A DNA stretch of 64,000 bases from the NCBI RefSeq assembly GCF_016804325.1, contig NZ_CP043627.1, positions 4,203,501-4,267,500 on the forward strand, written 5' to 3'. Of the stretch, positions 53,616 to 62,636 are shown in pieces (the first letter of the stretch is position 1; each line of letters opens with the position of its first letter). Below the pieces are notes generated by a model, which saw nothing but the letters and a program-made list of their open reading frames with translations, was not told where the DNA came from and ran no database searches. The position numbers and the translations under genes are program-made. Origin of the DNA: Methylobacterium aquaticum (GTDB taxonomy: Bacteria > Pseudomonadota > Alphaproteobacteria > Rhizobiales > Beijerinckiaceae).

Positions 53616-55037
53616 TCACTCCGCCTCCCCGTCGATGATCCGCCCGATGGCGTCGAGAAGCGAGGTATCCTCGCCGGCCATCCTGTCCATCCCGGCCATG
53701 CGGGCGATCACCGTGGCGGCCACCCGCTCCTCCACGGTGTCCTCGGCATAGGCGAACAGGATCGCGGCGCGCTCGCCGTCGCGGTGGCAGCGGCCTTCGA
53801 TCTGGCTCAGCTGGATCGCGCTGTGGCGCATGTCGTGGACGATCAGGCTGCGCGGGCGCTCGCCGCCGGGCAGCTCGTTGCGGTGGAGCGAGATCGATTC
53901 GGTGACGGTGAACACCACCGCGTCGAGCTCGCCGCGCTGGAAGGCGATCCGCACCGCCTCGTTGGTCTCCGGCGTTTGCGTGCCGTCGATGGTGCCGGCG
54001 CGCCAGCCGCGGCCGGCCAGCCCGGCGGCGAGCGCCGCGCCGGTCTCCAGGAACGCCACCGAGACCGCCACCTGCTCGCCGGATTGCAGAAGATCCTCGG
54101 CGAGGTCGAGCGTGCCGGCCACCCGGATCAGGCTCGCCTTCTGGCGGAAGCGCAGGTCGGCGGCCCAGCCGGCGGCGCGCCGGTTCGAGCCCCCGGCGAG
54201 ACCCCATTCGCGGCGGAACTCGCGCCAAGTCGCGTCGTAGAGGCGCTTGGCCGCCGCATCGAGGGCGGTGGGGGCGAGATCGCGCTGCACCTCGGGCCAG
54301 CCGGCGATGTCGGCCGGCCGCCGCCGGAGGCCGATCGCCTCCGGGCCGCGATAGAGCAGGCCGGCCATCGTCTCCAGGTCGCGGGCATTCGGCTCCCACG
54401 ACCAGTTCTGCCAGCGCCCCTTGGCCCGGCCGATCTTCAGGTGCTGCATCAGGGCGCGGAAATCGGCCAGGGTCGCGACCGGCCGGCCGGCGGCGTGGCC
54501 GAGCAGGGCGCCGAGATAGGACAATTCGTGCGGCGCCTGGCCGGCGGTGGCGCTGGCATAGACCGTGAAGGCGGCGGCCTCGGCCATCCGCCGGCAGGCC
54601 TGGCCCTGCTGCGAGTTCGGGTTGCGCAGGCGGTGGGCCTCGTCGAACACTACGATCGGCCAGACGCGTTTGGGCTGGCCGAGCTTGGCGAGCTCGTTGT
54701 TCTTCGCCCGCACCGAGCGGCGGGCGCTGGCAGCGGGAAGCGCCAGCAGGGACTTGGTGCGCTCGTAGTTCGTGAGCGTCACGTCCTTCTCGGCGAGCCC
54801 CGAATCCCGGATCGTGCGCCGCCATTGCGGCATCGCCCCCTTCGGGCAGACGATCAGCACGGCGCGTTCCGGCATCGCCGCCACCGCGCCCCAGACCGAC
54901 AGCGTCTTGCCGAGCCCGGTCATGTCGCCGAGCAGGAAGCCCGGCCGCCCCTCCGCCCGCGCGGCCAGGATGGCGCGGGTCGCCTCGACCTGATGCGGGC
55001 GGGGGATCAGGCGGGACGGAGCGGGGAGGGAGGACAT
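53616..55037 (-). CDS. SNF2-type DEAH helicase
   Basis: A 473-residue superfamily 2 ATPase. RLIPRPHQVEAT is the Q-like motif; GDMTGLGKT (37-45) is motif I; VVFDEAHRLRN (DEAH 132-135) is motif II; TVYASATA is motif III; IQLSQIEGRCHRDGE is motif VI. This compact form without accessory domains is like helicases found in phage, plasmid or orphan chromosomal settings. No nuclease, methylase or other defence partner adjoins it, so a DNA repair or remodelling role is only a guess. Confidence 0.85.
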   Translation of the reverse strand: MSSLPAPSRLIPRPHQVEATRAILAARAEGRPGFLLGDMTGLGKTLSVWGAVAAMPERAVLIVCPKGAMPQWRRTIRDSGLAEKDVTLTNYERTKSLLALPAASARRSVRAKNNELAKLGQPKRVWPIVVFDEAHRLRNPNSQQGQACRRMAEAAAFTVYASATAGQAPHELSYLGALLGHAAGRPVATLADFRALMQHLKIGRAKGRWQNWSWEPNARDLETMAGLLYRGPEAIGLRRRPADIAGWPEVQRDLAPTALDAAAKRLYDATWREFRREWGLAGGSNRRAAGWAADLRFRQKASLIRVAGTLDLAEDLLQSGEQVAVSVAFLETGAALAAGLAGRGWRAGTIDGTQTPETNEAVRIAFQRGELDAVVFTVTESISLHRNELPGGERPRSLIVHDMRHSAIQLSQIEGRCHRDGERAAILFAYAEDTVEERVAATVIARMAGMDRMAGEDTSLLDAIGRIIDGEAE

Positions 55038-55160
55038 CGCCTCCCTATGCCGGGGGGTGGGGCAGGGCTCAAGGGCGCGACCGCTCGAACCCTGCCGCGG
55101 ACGGAGGAGGGAACGGGCCGCACGGTCATCCGGCGTCGACCGCGGCGCGACACGGGTCCC

Positions 55161-56006
55161 TCAGGCCGGCGGCCCGAGCGGGGCGCAGCGGAAGGCGCCG
55201 TAGCCGCCTTGCGCCAGGCGCTCGGCGAGCGCCGGCAGGACGGTGTCGGCCTCCTCGCGCAGGGTCCAGGGCGGGTTGACCACGATGAGCCCGCTGCCGC
55301 TCAGGCGCGTCGGGTCGGGCCGGTGAATCAGGAGGTCGAGGCGCAGGGCGGGCCGGGGGAGGACGGCGTCGAGGACCGCAGCCAGCCGATCGATGACCTT
55401 GGCGTCCTTGATCGGGTACCAGGCGAGGTAGGTGCCGGTCGCCCATTTCTCCACCGCCTTGAGCAATTCGCGGCCCAGCCGCTCGATCTCGCCCGGCACC
55501 TCGTAGGGCGGGTCGATCAGCACCACGCCGCGGCGCTCCTTCGGGGGGATCAGGGCGGGGAGCGCCGTCCAGCCGTCGAGGGCCAGCACCTTGGTACGGG
55601 AATCCTGGTTGTAGCGGGCATGCAGCACCGCGCCGTCGGCCGGGTGCAGCTCGACGAACACGCCCTGGTCGCCGGGGCGCAGGAACTCGCGGATCAGGGC
55701 CGGCGATCCCGGATAGACCGTGGCGCCGTGGCGCGCCCGCACCGACGCCACCGCCGCGCGGTAGGGGGCGAGCAGCACCTCCACATCCTCGGCGAAGGGC
55801 GCGTCGAGCCGGCCGATGCCGTCGTGCCACTCGCCGGTGCGGCCGGCCTCGTCGGCGGTCAGGTCGTAGAAGCCGAGGCCGGCATGGGTGTCGATCGCCC
55901 GGAACGGCGTCGCCTTGCGCTGGAGATGCGCCAGCACCCGGGTCAGCACCCAGTGCTTGAGCACGTCGGCGTGGTTGCCGGCGTGGAAGGCGTGGCGGTA
56001 ATTCAC
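55161..56006 (-). CDS. rlmJ: 23S rRNA (adenine2030-N6)-methyltransferase
   Basis: A 281-residue SAM-dependent methyltransferase modifying A2030 of 23S rRNA. MNYRHAFHAGNHADVLKH is the highly conserved N-terminus, IDTHAGLGFYDL is the SAM motif, and the catalytic motif is DPPY (165-168). The length equals the E. coli enzyme. It stands alone between the helicase and the hydratase on the same strand. Confidence 0.94.
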   Translation of the reverse strand: MNYRHAFHAGNHADVLKHWVLTRVLAHLQRKATPFRAIDTHAGLGFYDLTADEAGRTGEWHDGIGRLDAPFAEDVEVLLAPYRAAVASVRARHGATVYPGSPALIREFLRPGDQGVFVELHPADGAVLHARYNQDSRTKVLALDGWTALPALIPPKERRGVVLIDPPYEVPGEIERLGRELLKAVEKWATGTYLAWYPIKDAKVIDRLAAVLDAVLPRPALRLDLLIHRPDPTRLSGSGLIVVNPPWTLREEADTVLPALAERLAQGGYGAFRCAPLGPPA

Positions 56007-56113
56007 GGGTCGTACGGTCCTCGTTTCGCCTCAGGGCCCCGCATCGGGAGGCCGTCGGCCGGTCCCGGTCTTACGGCATCGTGGACCGTCGCGACATCCC
56101 GCCCGCGATCACG

Positions 56114-56141
56114 GGAGGGGCCGGCTTTCGCCGGCCCCTCC
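56114..56141 (-). terminator. Strong hairpin after the hydratase gene
   Basis: GGAGGGGCCGGC (56114-56125) pairs perfectly over 12 bases with GCCGGCCCCTCC (56130-56141) around a four-base loop. It starts 10 bases past the hydratase stop. There is no T run, but the stem is the strongest in the area and probably ends the transporter-GGT-hydratase transcript. Confidence 0.65.
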
Positions 56142-56150
56142 GGCGGCCGC

Positions 56151-56923
56151 TCACCCGATCGCCAGCGCCACGCTCCCGAGTCCCGGGAACTCCGCCACCA
56201 TCCGGGTCGGCGCCGTCACGAAGTCCGTTCCCGTGCAGGAGCCGGTGGTGACGACCTGCCCGGCCTTGATCCCGCCGAGCGAGCGCGCGCCCTCGTTGGC
56301 GAGCCAGACCAGCAGGCGCACCGGGTCGACCGCCGAATTGCCGCCGACCTTATCGTGGAGGACGTGTCCGTCGATGGTCAGGCGCACGGCTTGGGTCACC
56401 GGGTCGAGGTGGCGCCACTCCGCCAGGCCGGGCCCGAGCACCAGGACGCCGTGGTTCTGCTGGTCGGCGCGCTGGCTGTGGGCGTCGACCGCGCCGAAGA
56501 CCGTGAAGCGGGTATCGGCGATCTCGATCGCCGGATGCATGGTCTCCACCGCCGCCAGCACCGCCTCGCGGTCGTAGGGCCCGGCCTCCGGGGGAAGGTC
56601 GCGGCCGAAGCGGTAGGCGATCTCCGCCTCCGCCCCGATCAGGTGGAACAGCGAGGCCGGCAGGTGGTCGGCCTCGAAGATGGTGTCGGCGTGGAGCGCG
56701 GCCCGGGCCGGAGCGGCGGTGGCGCCCGGCGCCCCCACCTTCCAGCCGGCCACCGGGCCAAGGTGCGGGCGACCGCGTCCTGCACCGCGTAGGCCTCCGC
56801 CTCGCTGCCCGGCCGGGCGCCCTCGGGCAGGGCGTCGAGGCGGGTGCCCGAGCGGCGGGCGTCGAGGAGCGCCGCGGCGGCGGCGGCGGCGTCGATGCTG
56901 AAGGGCCGGGATTGTTGGGCCAT
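56151..56923 (-). pseudogene. 2-keto-4-pentenoate hydratase family protein, frameshifted
   Basis: A fumarylacetoacetase-superfamily hydratase broken into two frames. The first part, from the ATG at 56923, reads MAQQSRPFSIDAAAAAAALL to AVQDAVARTL. The second reads VAGWKVGAPG and continues to LGSVALAIG at 56151. The junction near 56757-56760 lacks one base: TTGGCCCGGTG where TTGGGCCCGGTG would give the family's LGPVAGWKVG. Restored, the protein is 257 residues, the usual length. It starts 7 bases after GGT. Either a sequencing error in a G run or a true recent pseudogene. Confidence 0.82.
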
Positions 56924-56930
56924 GGTCACC

Positions 56931-58508
56931 TCAATAGCCGAGCGCGCTGCCGTCCTTGCGCGGGTCGGAGCCCGCGGCCAGCACCCCGCGCTCCCGGTCG
57001 ATCCAGATGATCTGGCCGCCGCCGATCGGGCCGGAGGCCGGGATGGTGCGGTGGCCGCGGGCCTCGAGCCCGGCGACGACGCCCTCCCCGAAGCCCGGCT
57101 CCATCTCGACCCCGCCGCCATAGGCGAAGCTGCGCGGGGCATCGAGCGCCTCCTGCACGTCGAGGCCGCGGTCGATGATGCCGGTCAGCAGCTCGACGTG
57201 GCCCATCGCCTGGTAATGCCCGCCCATCACGCCGAACGGCGCCACCGTCTCGCCGTCCCGCATCAGCATGCCGGGGATGATGGTGTGCATCGGCCGCTTC
57301 CTCGGCCCGATCGTGTTCGGGTGGCCGGGATCGATGCGGAAGGACAGGCCGCGATTGTGCAGCAGCACCCCGCTCTCGGGCGCGGTGATGCCGCTGCCGA
57401 AGCCCTGGAAGATCGAGTTGATCAGCGAGAGCGCGTTGCCGTCGCGGTCGACGACGCTGAGGTACACCGTGTCCTTGTGGAGCAGTTCGGGCCAGATCAC
57501 CGGCTCCTGCGCGCGCGCCATGTCGATGGCGCCGTGCGCGCTCGCCCGCCAGGCCTCGGAGAGCAGGTGCTCCACCGGCACCCGGTTGAGGACCGGATCG
57601 GCGAAGAGCGCGTCGCGGTGGTGATAGGCCTGCTTGCAGGCCTCCGCGAAGAGGTGGACCCGATCCAATTCTGAGAGCGCCGCGATGTCGTAATGCGACA
57701 GCACGTTGAGCATCATCAGCACCGCGAGGCCCTGGCCGCTCGGCGGGCACTCGTAGACGTCGTAGCCGCGGTAGCGGGTGGTCACCGGGGTCACGACCTC
57801 CGGTGCCGCCGAGGCGAAGTCGTCGAGCGTGTGCAACCCGCCGAGATCGCGCAGCCGGGTCACCATGTCCTCGGCCACCGGCCCCTCGTAGAAGCCGCGC
57901 GGGCCCTCGGCCGCGATGCGCTTCAGCGTGGCGGCGAGCTTCGGGTGCCGCATGATCGTGCCGACGGCCGGCGCCTGCCCGTCGATCAGGTAGGTCGCGG
58001 CCGAGGCCGGGTCGCCGGCGACCCGCTCGACGCTGCGCGACCAGTCGAGGGCGACGCGGGGCTGCACCGGGTAGCCGTCCTCCGCGTAGCGGATCGCCGG
58101 TTGCAAGAGTTCGCCGAGGCTGCGGGTGCCGTGATCCTCGAGAAGCTTGGCCCAGGCGGCGACCGCGCCCGGCACCGTGACGGCGTGGGGCGAGGTCGGG
58201 GTCAGGGTGATGCCCCGCTCTAGGAACCAGGCATCATGCGCCGCTGCCGGGCTGCGGCCCGAGCCGTTCAGCGCGATCGGCGCCGTGGCGCCCTTCGGCG
58301 CGTAGAGGGCGAAGCAGTCGCCGCCGATGCCGGTCATCAGCGGATCGACCACGCATTGCACCGCCACCGCGGCGATGCCGGCATCGACCGCGTTGCCGCC
58401 TGCGCGCAGCACCTCGATGGCGGCCAGCGTCGAGAGCGGATGCGACGTCGCGACGGCGGCGTTGGCGGCGTAGACGGGCGAGCGCCCGGGCCTCGAGAAA
58501 TCCCTCAC
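56931..58508 (-). CDS. Gamma-glutamyltransferase family protein
   Basis: A 525-residue Ntn-hydrolase of the GGT family, made as a proenzyme and cleaved before a Thr nucleophile. That Thr is Thr347 in LLHKDTVYLSVVDRDGNALS. PSGQGLAVLMMLNVL, GGNAVDAGIAAVAVQCVVDP and GVMGGHYQAMGH are family blocks. No signal peptide is visible, so, unlike E. coli GGT, it is probably cytosolic, resembling the YwrD-type branch. It follows a peptide ABC importer on the same strand, suggesting uptake and use of gamma-glutamyl or similar peptides. Confidence 0.9.
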   Translation of the reverse strand: MRDFSRPGRSPVYAANAAVATSHPLSTLAAIEVLRAGGNAVDAGIAAVAVQCVVDPLMTGIGGDCFALYAPKGATAPIALNGSGRSPAAAHDAWFLERGITLTPTSPHAVTVPGAVAAWAKLLEDHGTRSLGELLQPAIRYAEDGYPVQPRVALDWSRSVERVAGDPASAATYLIDGQAPAVGTIMRHPKLAATLKRIAAEGPRGFYEGPVAEDMVTRLRDLGGLHTLDDFASAAPEVVTPVTTRYRGYDVYECPPSGQGLAVLMMLNVLSHYDIAALSELDRVHLFAEACKQAYHHRDALFADPVLNRVPVEHLLSEAWRASAHGAIDMARAQEPVIWPELLHKDTVYLSVVDRDGNALSLINSIFQGFGSGITAPESGVLLHNRGLSFRIDPGHPNTIGPRKRPMHTIIPGMLMRDGETVAPFGVMGGHYQAMGHVELLTGIIDRGLDVQEALDAPRSFAYGGGVEMEPGFGEGVVAGLEARGHRTIPASGPIGGGQIIWIDRERGVLAAGSDPRKDGSALGY

Positions 58509-58620
58509 CGTGACGTTTCCTCGTGTGGTCGATCGGGACGATCGACGGAACTGATGGTTTCAGCGTCGTTCCGGGGCCGTCGGGCCGGCCCGGCTCGATG
58601 CACACGCTTCATCCTACCCA

Positions 58621-58742
58621 CGACCTCATCCTGAGGTGTTAGTCGATCACAGATCGACTGACCTCGAAGGAGGGCTCCAGCGATCGCCAGGGTTCTGGAG
58701 CCCTCCTTCGAGGCCGCTGCGCGGCACCTCAGGATGAGGTCG
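58621..58742. repeat. Long palindromic repeat (copy C)
   Basis: The ends CGACCTCATCCTGAGGTG (58621-58638) and CACCTCAGGATGAGGTCG (58725-58742) are exact reverse complements. Inside is the same stem as in copies A and B at 23.6 kb, CTCGAAGGAGGGCTCCAG with CTGGAGCCCTCCTTCGAG, plus the shoulder hairpin AGTCGATC...GATCGACT. It lies between dppF and the GGT gene, and the shifted dppF frame runs into it. Confidence 0.88.
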
Positions 58743-58842
58743 TGGGTAGGAGACGCGTAGGCACCCAGCCAGGTCGGCGCCGCTGGCGCGGCCCCGGAAC
58801 AACGAAGCGGGTATGAAATCGCGCATCGGCTCGATCAAGCAC

Positions 58843-59780
58843 TTACGCATCCGCCGCCTGCGCCACCCAATGCCCGGGCCGACCTCCGCCAGCGCCCCGG
58901 CCTCCGGAATGTCGACGGGAGGCGCCTCGCGCATCGCCCGCAGGCGCGCCCGCTCGACGGCCGGATCCGGCACCGGCACCGCGCCGAGGAGCGCCCGCGT
59001 GTAGGGATGGCGCGGATCCTCGTACAGGCTGTCGCTGTCGGCGAGTTCGACGATCCGGCCGCGCCGCAAGACCGCGACCCGGTGGCAGAGGTAGCGCACC
59101 ATCCTGAGGTCGTGGGAGATGAAGAGGTACGACAGGCCCAGCTCCTCCTGCAGGTCCTGCAGCAGGTTGACCACCTGGGCCTGGATCGACACGTCGAGGG
59201 CCGCGATCGGCTCGTCGGCGACGATGAAGCTGGGCTTCAAGGCGATCGCCCGGGCGATGCAGAGCCGCTGGCGCTGGCCGCCGGAGAACTGGTGCGGGTA
59301 GCGCCCGGCAAAGAGCGGATCGAGCCCGACCCGCTGAAACAGGACGGCCACCGCGTCGCGGCGTTCCGCAGCCCCCATCTCCGGCCGGTGCAGCCGGAAC
59401 GGCTCGGCGACGTAGGCGCCCGCGCTCATCCGCGGATTGAGGGCGGCATAGGGGTCCTGGAAGATCACCTGGATGCGCCGGCGCATCCGCCGCATCTCGC
59501 CGGCCGAAAGACTTGCCAGGTCGACGCCCTCGAAGGCCACGGTGCCGGCGCTCGGCGGGTTCAGCATCGTCACCGCCCGGCCGATCGTCGACTTGCCCGA
59601 ACCCGATTCGCCGACGAGGCCGAGCGTCTCGCCGGGCGCGATGTCGAAGCTCACCCCCTCGACCGCGCGGAAGACCGAAGCCGAGCCGCCGAAGAATTGG
59701 CCGCCCCACCAGTGGCGCAAAGGGTAGTGCTTGCTCAGGTTCCGCACCGCGAGCAGCGGCTCGGGCTTGACCGGCCTCAT
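58843..59780 (-). pseudogene. dppF: Peptide ABC transporter ATP-binding protein DppF, 3' frameshift
   Basis: The second ATPase of a dipeptide/oligopeptide importer. The Walker A GESGSGKST (57-65), FSGGQRQR signature and FIVADEPIAALD Walker B are intact, so the ATPase core is whole. The family's closing motif GPGHWVA appears only after a one-base shift near 58872-58877, giving GHWVAQAADA and a TAA at 58843. As sequenced, the frame misses this stop and runs to 58647 through the palindromic repeat, adding about 65 residues (377 in total). Function is likely kept either way. Sequencing error is possible. It overlaps dppD by ATGA. Confidence 0.85.
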
Positions 59781-60793
59781 CGCCCGGCCTCCAGCCGCGC
59801 CGGCAGGTCGTACCAGGCGGCCGCGAGATGCCCCGGCACGCTGCCCTGAACTTGCGCCAGCGGCGGCGCCTCCGTCCGGCAGCGCGGCGTGGCGTAGGGG
59901 TTGCGGGGTGCGAAGGGATCGCCCGGCGGGGGACGACGCATGTCGGGCGGGCTGCCCTCGATCTGGCGCAGGCGCTGCCGCCCGGCCCGGCCGCGGCTCA
60001 GATCCGGCAGCGAGCGCAGGAGTCCCAGCGTGTAGGCGTTGCGCGGATCGGAAAACACCGCGTCGACCGGCCCGCGCTCGACGACGGCTCCGGCATACAT
60101 CACCTGCACGGTGTCGGCGATGCCCGCGACCACGCCGAGATCGTGGGTGATCCAGACGATCGCCATGCCGATCTCGCGTTTCAGCTCCTGCACCAGGGCG
60201 ACGATCTCGGCCTGTACGGTGACGTCGAGGGCGGTGGTCGCCTCGTCGGCGATCAGGAGCTTCGGCCGGCAGGCGAGCCCGATCGCGATCATCACCCGCT
60301 GGCGCTGGCCGCCGGAGAATTCGTGCGGATACTGGTCGAGGCGCCGGCCCGCATCCGGGATGCGCACGAGGTCGAGGAGGTCGCGCGCCCGCGCCCGGGC
60401 GCTGCCTCCATCGAGCCCGCGATGCAGCCGCAACGGCTCGGCGATCTGCGCGCCCACCGTCATCGCCGGGTTGAGCGAGCTCATCGGGTCCTGGAACACC
60501 ATGCCGATCTCGGACCCGCGCACCCGGCGCAGAAGCCGCTCCGGCATCGCCAGGAGGTCGCGGCCCCCGAACAGCACCTGCCCACCCGTGATCCGGCCCG
60601 GCGGGCGCGGCACGAGACCCAGCATGGCGAGAACGTGGACGCTCTTGCCCGAGCCCGATTCGCCGACGATCCCGAGGGTCTCGCCCTCGCGCAACGTGTA
60701 GCTCACGCCGTTGACGGCCTGCACCGTGCCGCCATCGGTGTCGAAGGCGACGGCGAGGTCGCGGACATCCAGCAGGGGAGGGGAGGTGGTCAT
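59777..60793 (-). CDS. dppD: Peptide ABC transporter ATP-binding protein DppD
   Basis: A 338-residue ATPase of the Opp/Dpp family. GIVGESGSGKS is the Walker A (about 39-49), EFSGGQRQRVMIAIGL the ABC signature, and LLIADEATTALDVT the Walker B with the catalytic Glu. The C-terminal oligopeptide-transporter extension has a single Cys (PRCRTE) rather than a full CxxxxC cluster. It overlaps dppC upstream and dppF downstream by four bases each. Confidence 0.92.
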   Translation of the reverse strand: MTTSPPLLDVRDLAVAFDTDGGTVQAVNGVSYTLREGETLGIVGESGSGKSVHVLAMLGLVPRPPGRITGGQVLFGGRDLLAMPERLLRRVRGSEIGMVFQDPMSSLNPAMTVGAQIAEPLRLHRGLDGGSARARARDLLDLVRIPDAGRRLDQYPHEFSGGQRQRVMIAIGLACRPKLLIADEATTALDVTVQAEIVALVQELKREIGMAIVWITHDLGVVAGIADTVQVMYAGAVVERGPVDAVFSDPRNAYTLGLLRSLPDLSRGRAGRQRLRQIEGSPPDMRRPPPGDPFAPRNPYATPRCRTEAPPLAQVQGSVPGHLAAAWYDLPARLEAGR

Positions 60794-61695
60794 CGCCGCT
60801 CCCGCGGGTCGAGGGCGTCGCGCAAGCCGTCGCCCAGCAGGTTGAAGGCGAGCACCGCGACGAAGATCGACACCCCGGGCCAGATCGCCATCCAGGGCGC
60901 CTGGTCGAGGAAGTTCTTGGCGGTGTTGAGCATCGAGCCCCAGGACGGTTCGGGCGGCTGCTGGCCCAACCCTAAGAACGACAGGCTCGCCTCGGCGATG
61001 ATCGCCGCCGCGATGGTGAGGGTGGCCTGGACCAGGATCGCCGGCACGATGTTGGGCAGGATGTGGTGGAGCGCGATCCGCCAGGGCGGGTTGCCGATGG
61101 CGCGGGCCGCCTCGACGAACTCTTCCGCCGCCACCGCCTGCACCTGGGCGCGGGTGAGCCGCACGAAGATCGAGGTCGCCGAGAGCCCGATCGCCACCAT
61201 GGCGTTGGTGAGGCTGGGCCCGAGGAAGGCCGCGAGCGCGATGGCGAGGATCAGGAACGGGATGGCGAGCAGCGCATCGGTCAGGCGCATGATCGCGCCG
61301 TCGACGAGTCCCCCGGCATAGCCCGCCAGCATGCCGAGCGGCAGACCGAGCGCCACGGCCAGCGCTACGGAGGTCAGGCCGGCCCCCAGCGAGGCCCGGG
61401 CGCCGAAGACGATGCGCGAGAGCACGTCGCGCCCGACCTCGTCGGTGCCGAAGAGGTGGGCGAGATCGGGCGCGGCCCGCACGGCAGCCCAGTCGGTCGC
61501 GGTGGGATCGTAGGGCGCGATCCACTCGGCGCCGAGCGCCAGCACCGCGAGCAGCACCACCACGACGAGCCCGGCGAGCGCCCCGCGCCGCCGACTGAGG
61601 CGGCGCCAGAAGGCACGCAGCACCCCCGGCTCCGGCGGCAGGGCGATCACCGGGGCGGCGACCTCGGCCGGGGTGGAGAGACCGGCCTCGCTCAT
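60790..61695 (-). CDS. dppC: Peptide ABC transporter permease DppC
   Basis: A 301-residue inner-membrane permease with a cytosolic N-terminal tail and six transmembrane segments. HLFGTDEVGRDVLSRIVFGAR is the DppC signature and EAARAIGNPPWRIALHHILPN is the EAA loop that contacts the ATPases. The C-terminus contains GDGLRDALDPRER. It overlaps dppB and dppD by ATGA junctions. Confidence 0.95.
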   Translation of the reverse strand: MSEAGLSTPAEVAAPVIALPPEPGVLRAFWRRLSRRRGALAGLVVVVLLAVLALGAEWIAPYDPTATDWAAVRAAPDLAHLFGTDEVGRDVLSRIVFGARASLGAGLTSVALAVALGLPLGMLAGYAGGLVDGAIMRLTDALLAIPFLILAIALAAFLGPSLTNAMVAIGLSATSIFVRLTRAQVQAVAAEEFVEAARAIGNPPWRIALHHILPNIVPAILVQATLTIAAAIIAEASLSFLGLGQQPPEPSWGSMLNTAKNFLDQAPWMAIWPGVSIFVAVLAFNLLGDGLRDALDPRERR

Positions 61696-62636
61696 GCGCG
61701 CCGGAGCTTCGGGTTGACCAGCGCCGAGGCAAGGTCGGCCGCGAGGTTGAGCAGGATGTAGGTCGTGGCGGTGCAGATCACGACGCCCTGCACGGTGGCG
61801 AAGTCGCGGTTGAACACGGCATCCACCATCAGCTTGCCGAAGCCGGGTACGGAGAAGACTTGCTCGGTCAGCACCGCGCCGGAGAGGAGCTGGCCGAATT
61901 CGAGGGCGCCGAGCGTGATGATCGGGATCGCGGCGTTGGGAAGCGCATGGCGCAGGACTACCCGGGCGGTCGGCACGCCCTTGGCTCGCGCGGTGCGGAC
62001 GTAGTCGGATTGCAGCACGCCCAGCATGGCGGCGCGGGTGTGGCGCATCATCACCGCCGCGATGGCGTTGCCGAGGACGAAGGCCGGCATCGCCATCGAG
62101 CGCAGGTTTTCGGAGAGACTCTCGCCCGGCGGGACGTAGCCGGAGGCCGGCAGCCAGCCGAGATGCACCGAGAACAGCAGGATCATCAGGATGCCGAGCC
62201 AGAAATTCGGCACCGACAGGCCCCAGAGCGCGACCCCGTTGGCGAGCCCGTCGATCCAGGTCCCGGGCCGGACCGCCGAGAGGATCCCCATCGGCACGCC
62301 GATGACGAGGGCCACCAGCATCGCCAGGCAGGCGAGTTCGAGCGTCACCGGCAGCTTCTCGCGGATCAGCTCGATCACCGGCTTCTGCAGCCGGATCGAT
62401 TCGCCGAGATCGCCCTGCAGCACGCCGGTCGCCCAGTAGCCGTAGCGGACCGGCAACGACCGATCGAGGTGGTACTTGGCGCGGATGAAGGCGATCACCT
62501 CAGGGTCGCGCTCCTCGCCCGAGAGCGCGGTGGCGGTGTCGCCCGGTAGCAATTGCTGCAGGGTGAAGATGATCATCGAGGCGAGCACCAGGGTCGGGAC
62601 TGCAAGCGCCAGGCGACGCGCGAGAAACCGCAGCAT
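61692..62636 (-). CDS. dppB: Peptide ABC transporter permease DppB
   Basis: A 314-residue inner-membrane permease with six transmembrane segments, starting MLRFLARRLALAVPTLVLAS. The EAA loop is YVRTARAKGVPTARVVLRHA. SVPNFWLGILMILLFSV and AVFNRDFATVQGVV are typical DppB blocks. The start codon shares one base with the dppA stop (TGATG). Confidence 0.95.
   Translation of the reverse strand: MLRFLARRLALAVPTLVLASMIIFTLQQLLPGDTATALSGEERDPEVIAFIRAKYHLDRSLPVRYGYWATGVLQGDLGESIRLQKPVIELIREKLPVTLELACLAMLVALVIGVPMGILSAVRPGTWIDGLANGVALWGLSVPNFWLGILMILLFSVHLGWLPASGYVPPGESLSENLRSMAMPAFVLGNAIAAVMMRHTRAAMLGVLQSDYVRTARAKGVPTARVVLRHALPNAAIPIITLGALEFGQLLSGAVLTEQVFSVPGFGKLMVDAVFNRDFATVQGVVICTATTYILLNLAADLASALVNPKLRRA

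Noticed and set aside
53235..56792. A 1185-codon open frame on the plus strand
   Set aside because: It runs antisense to the helicase, RlmJ and hydratase genes, which carry full motif sets; the frame itself has none.
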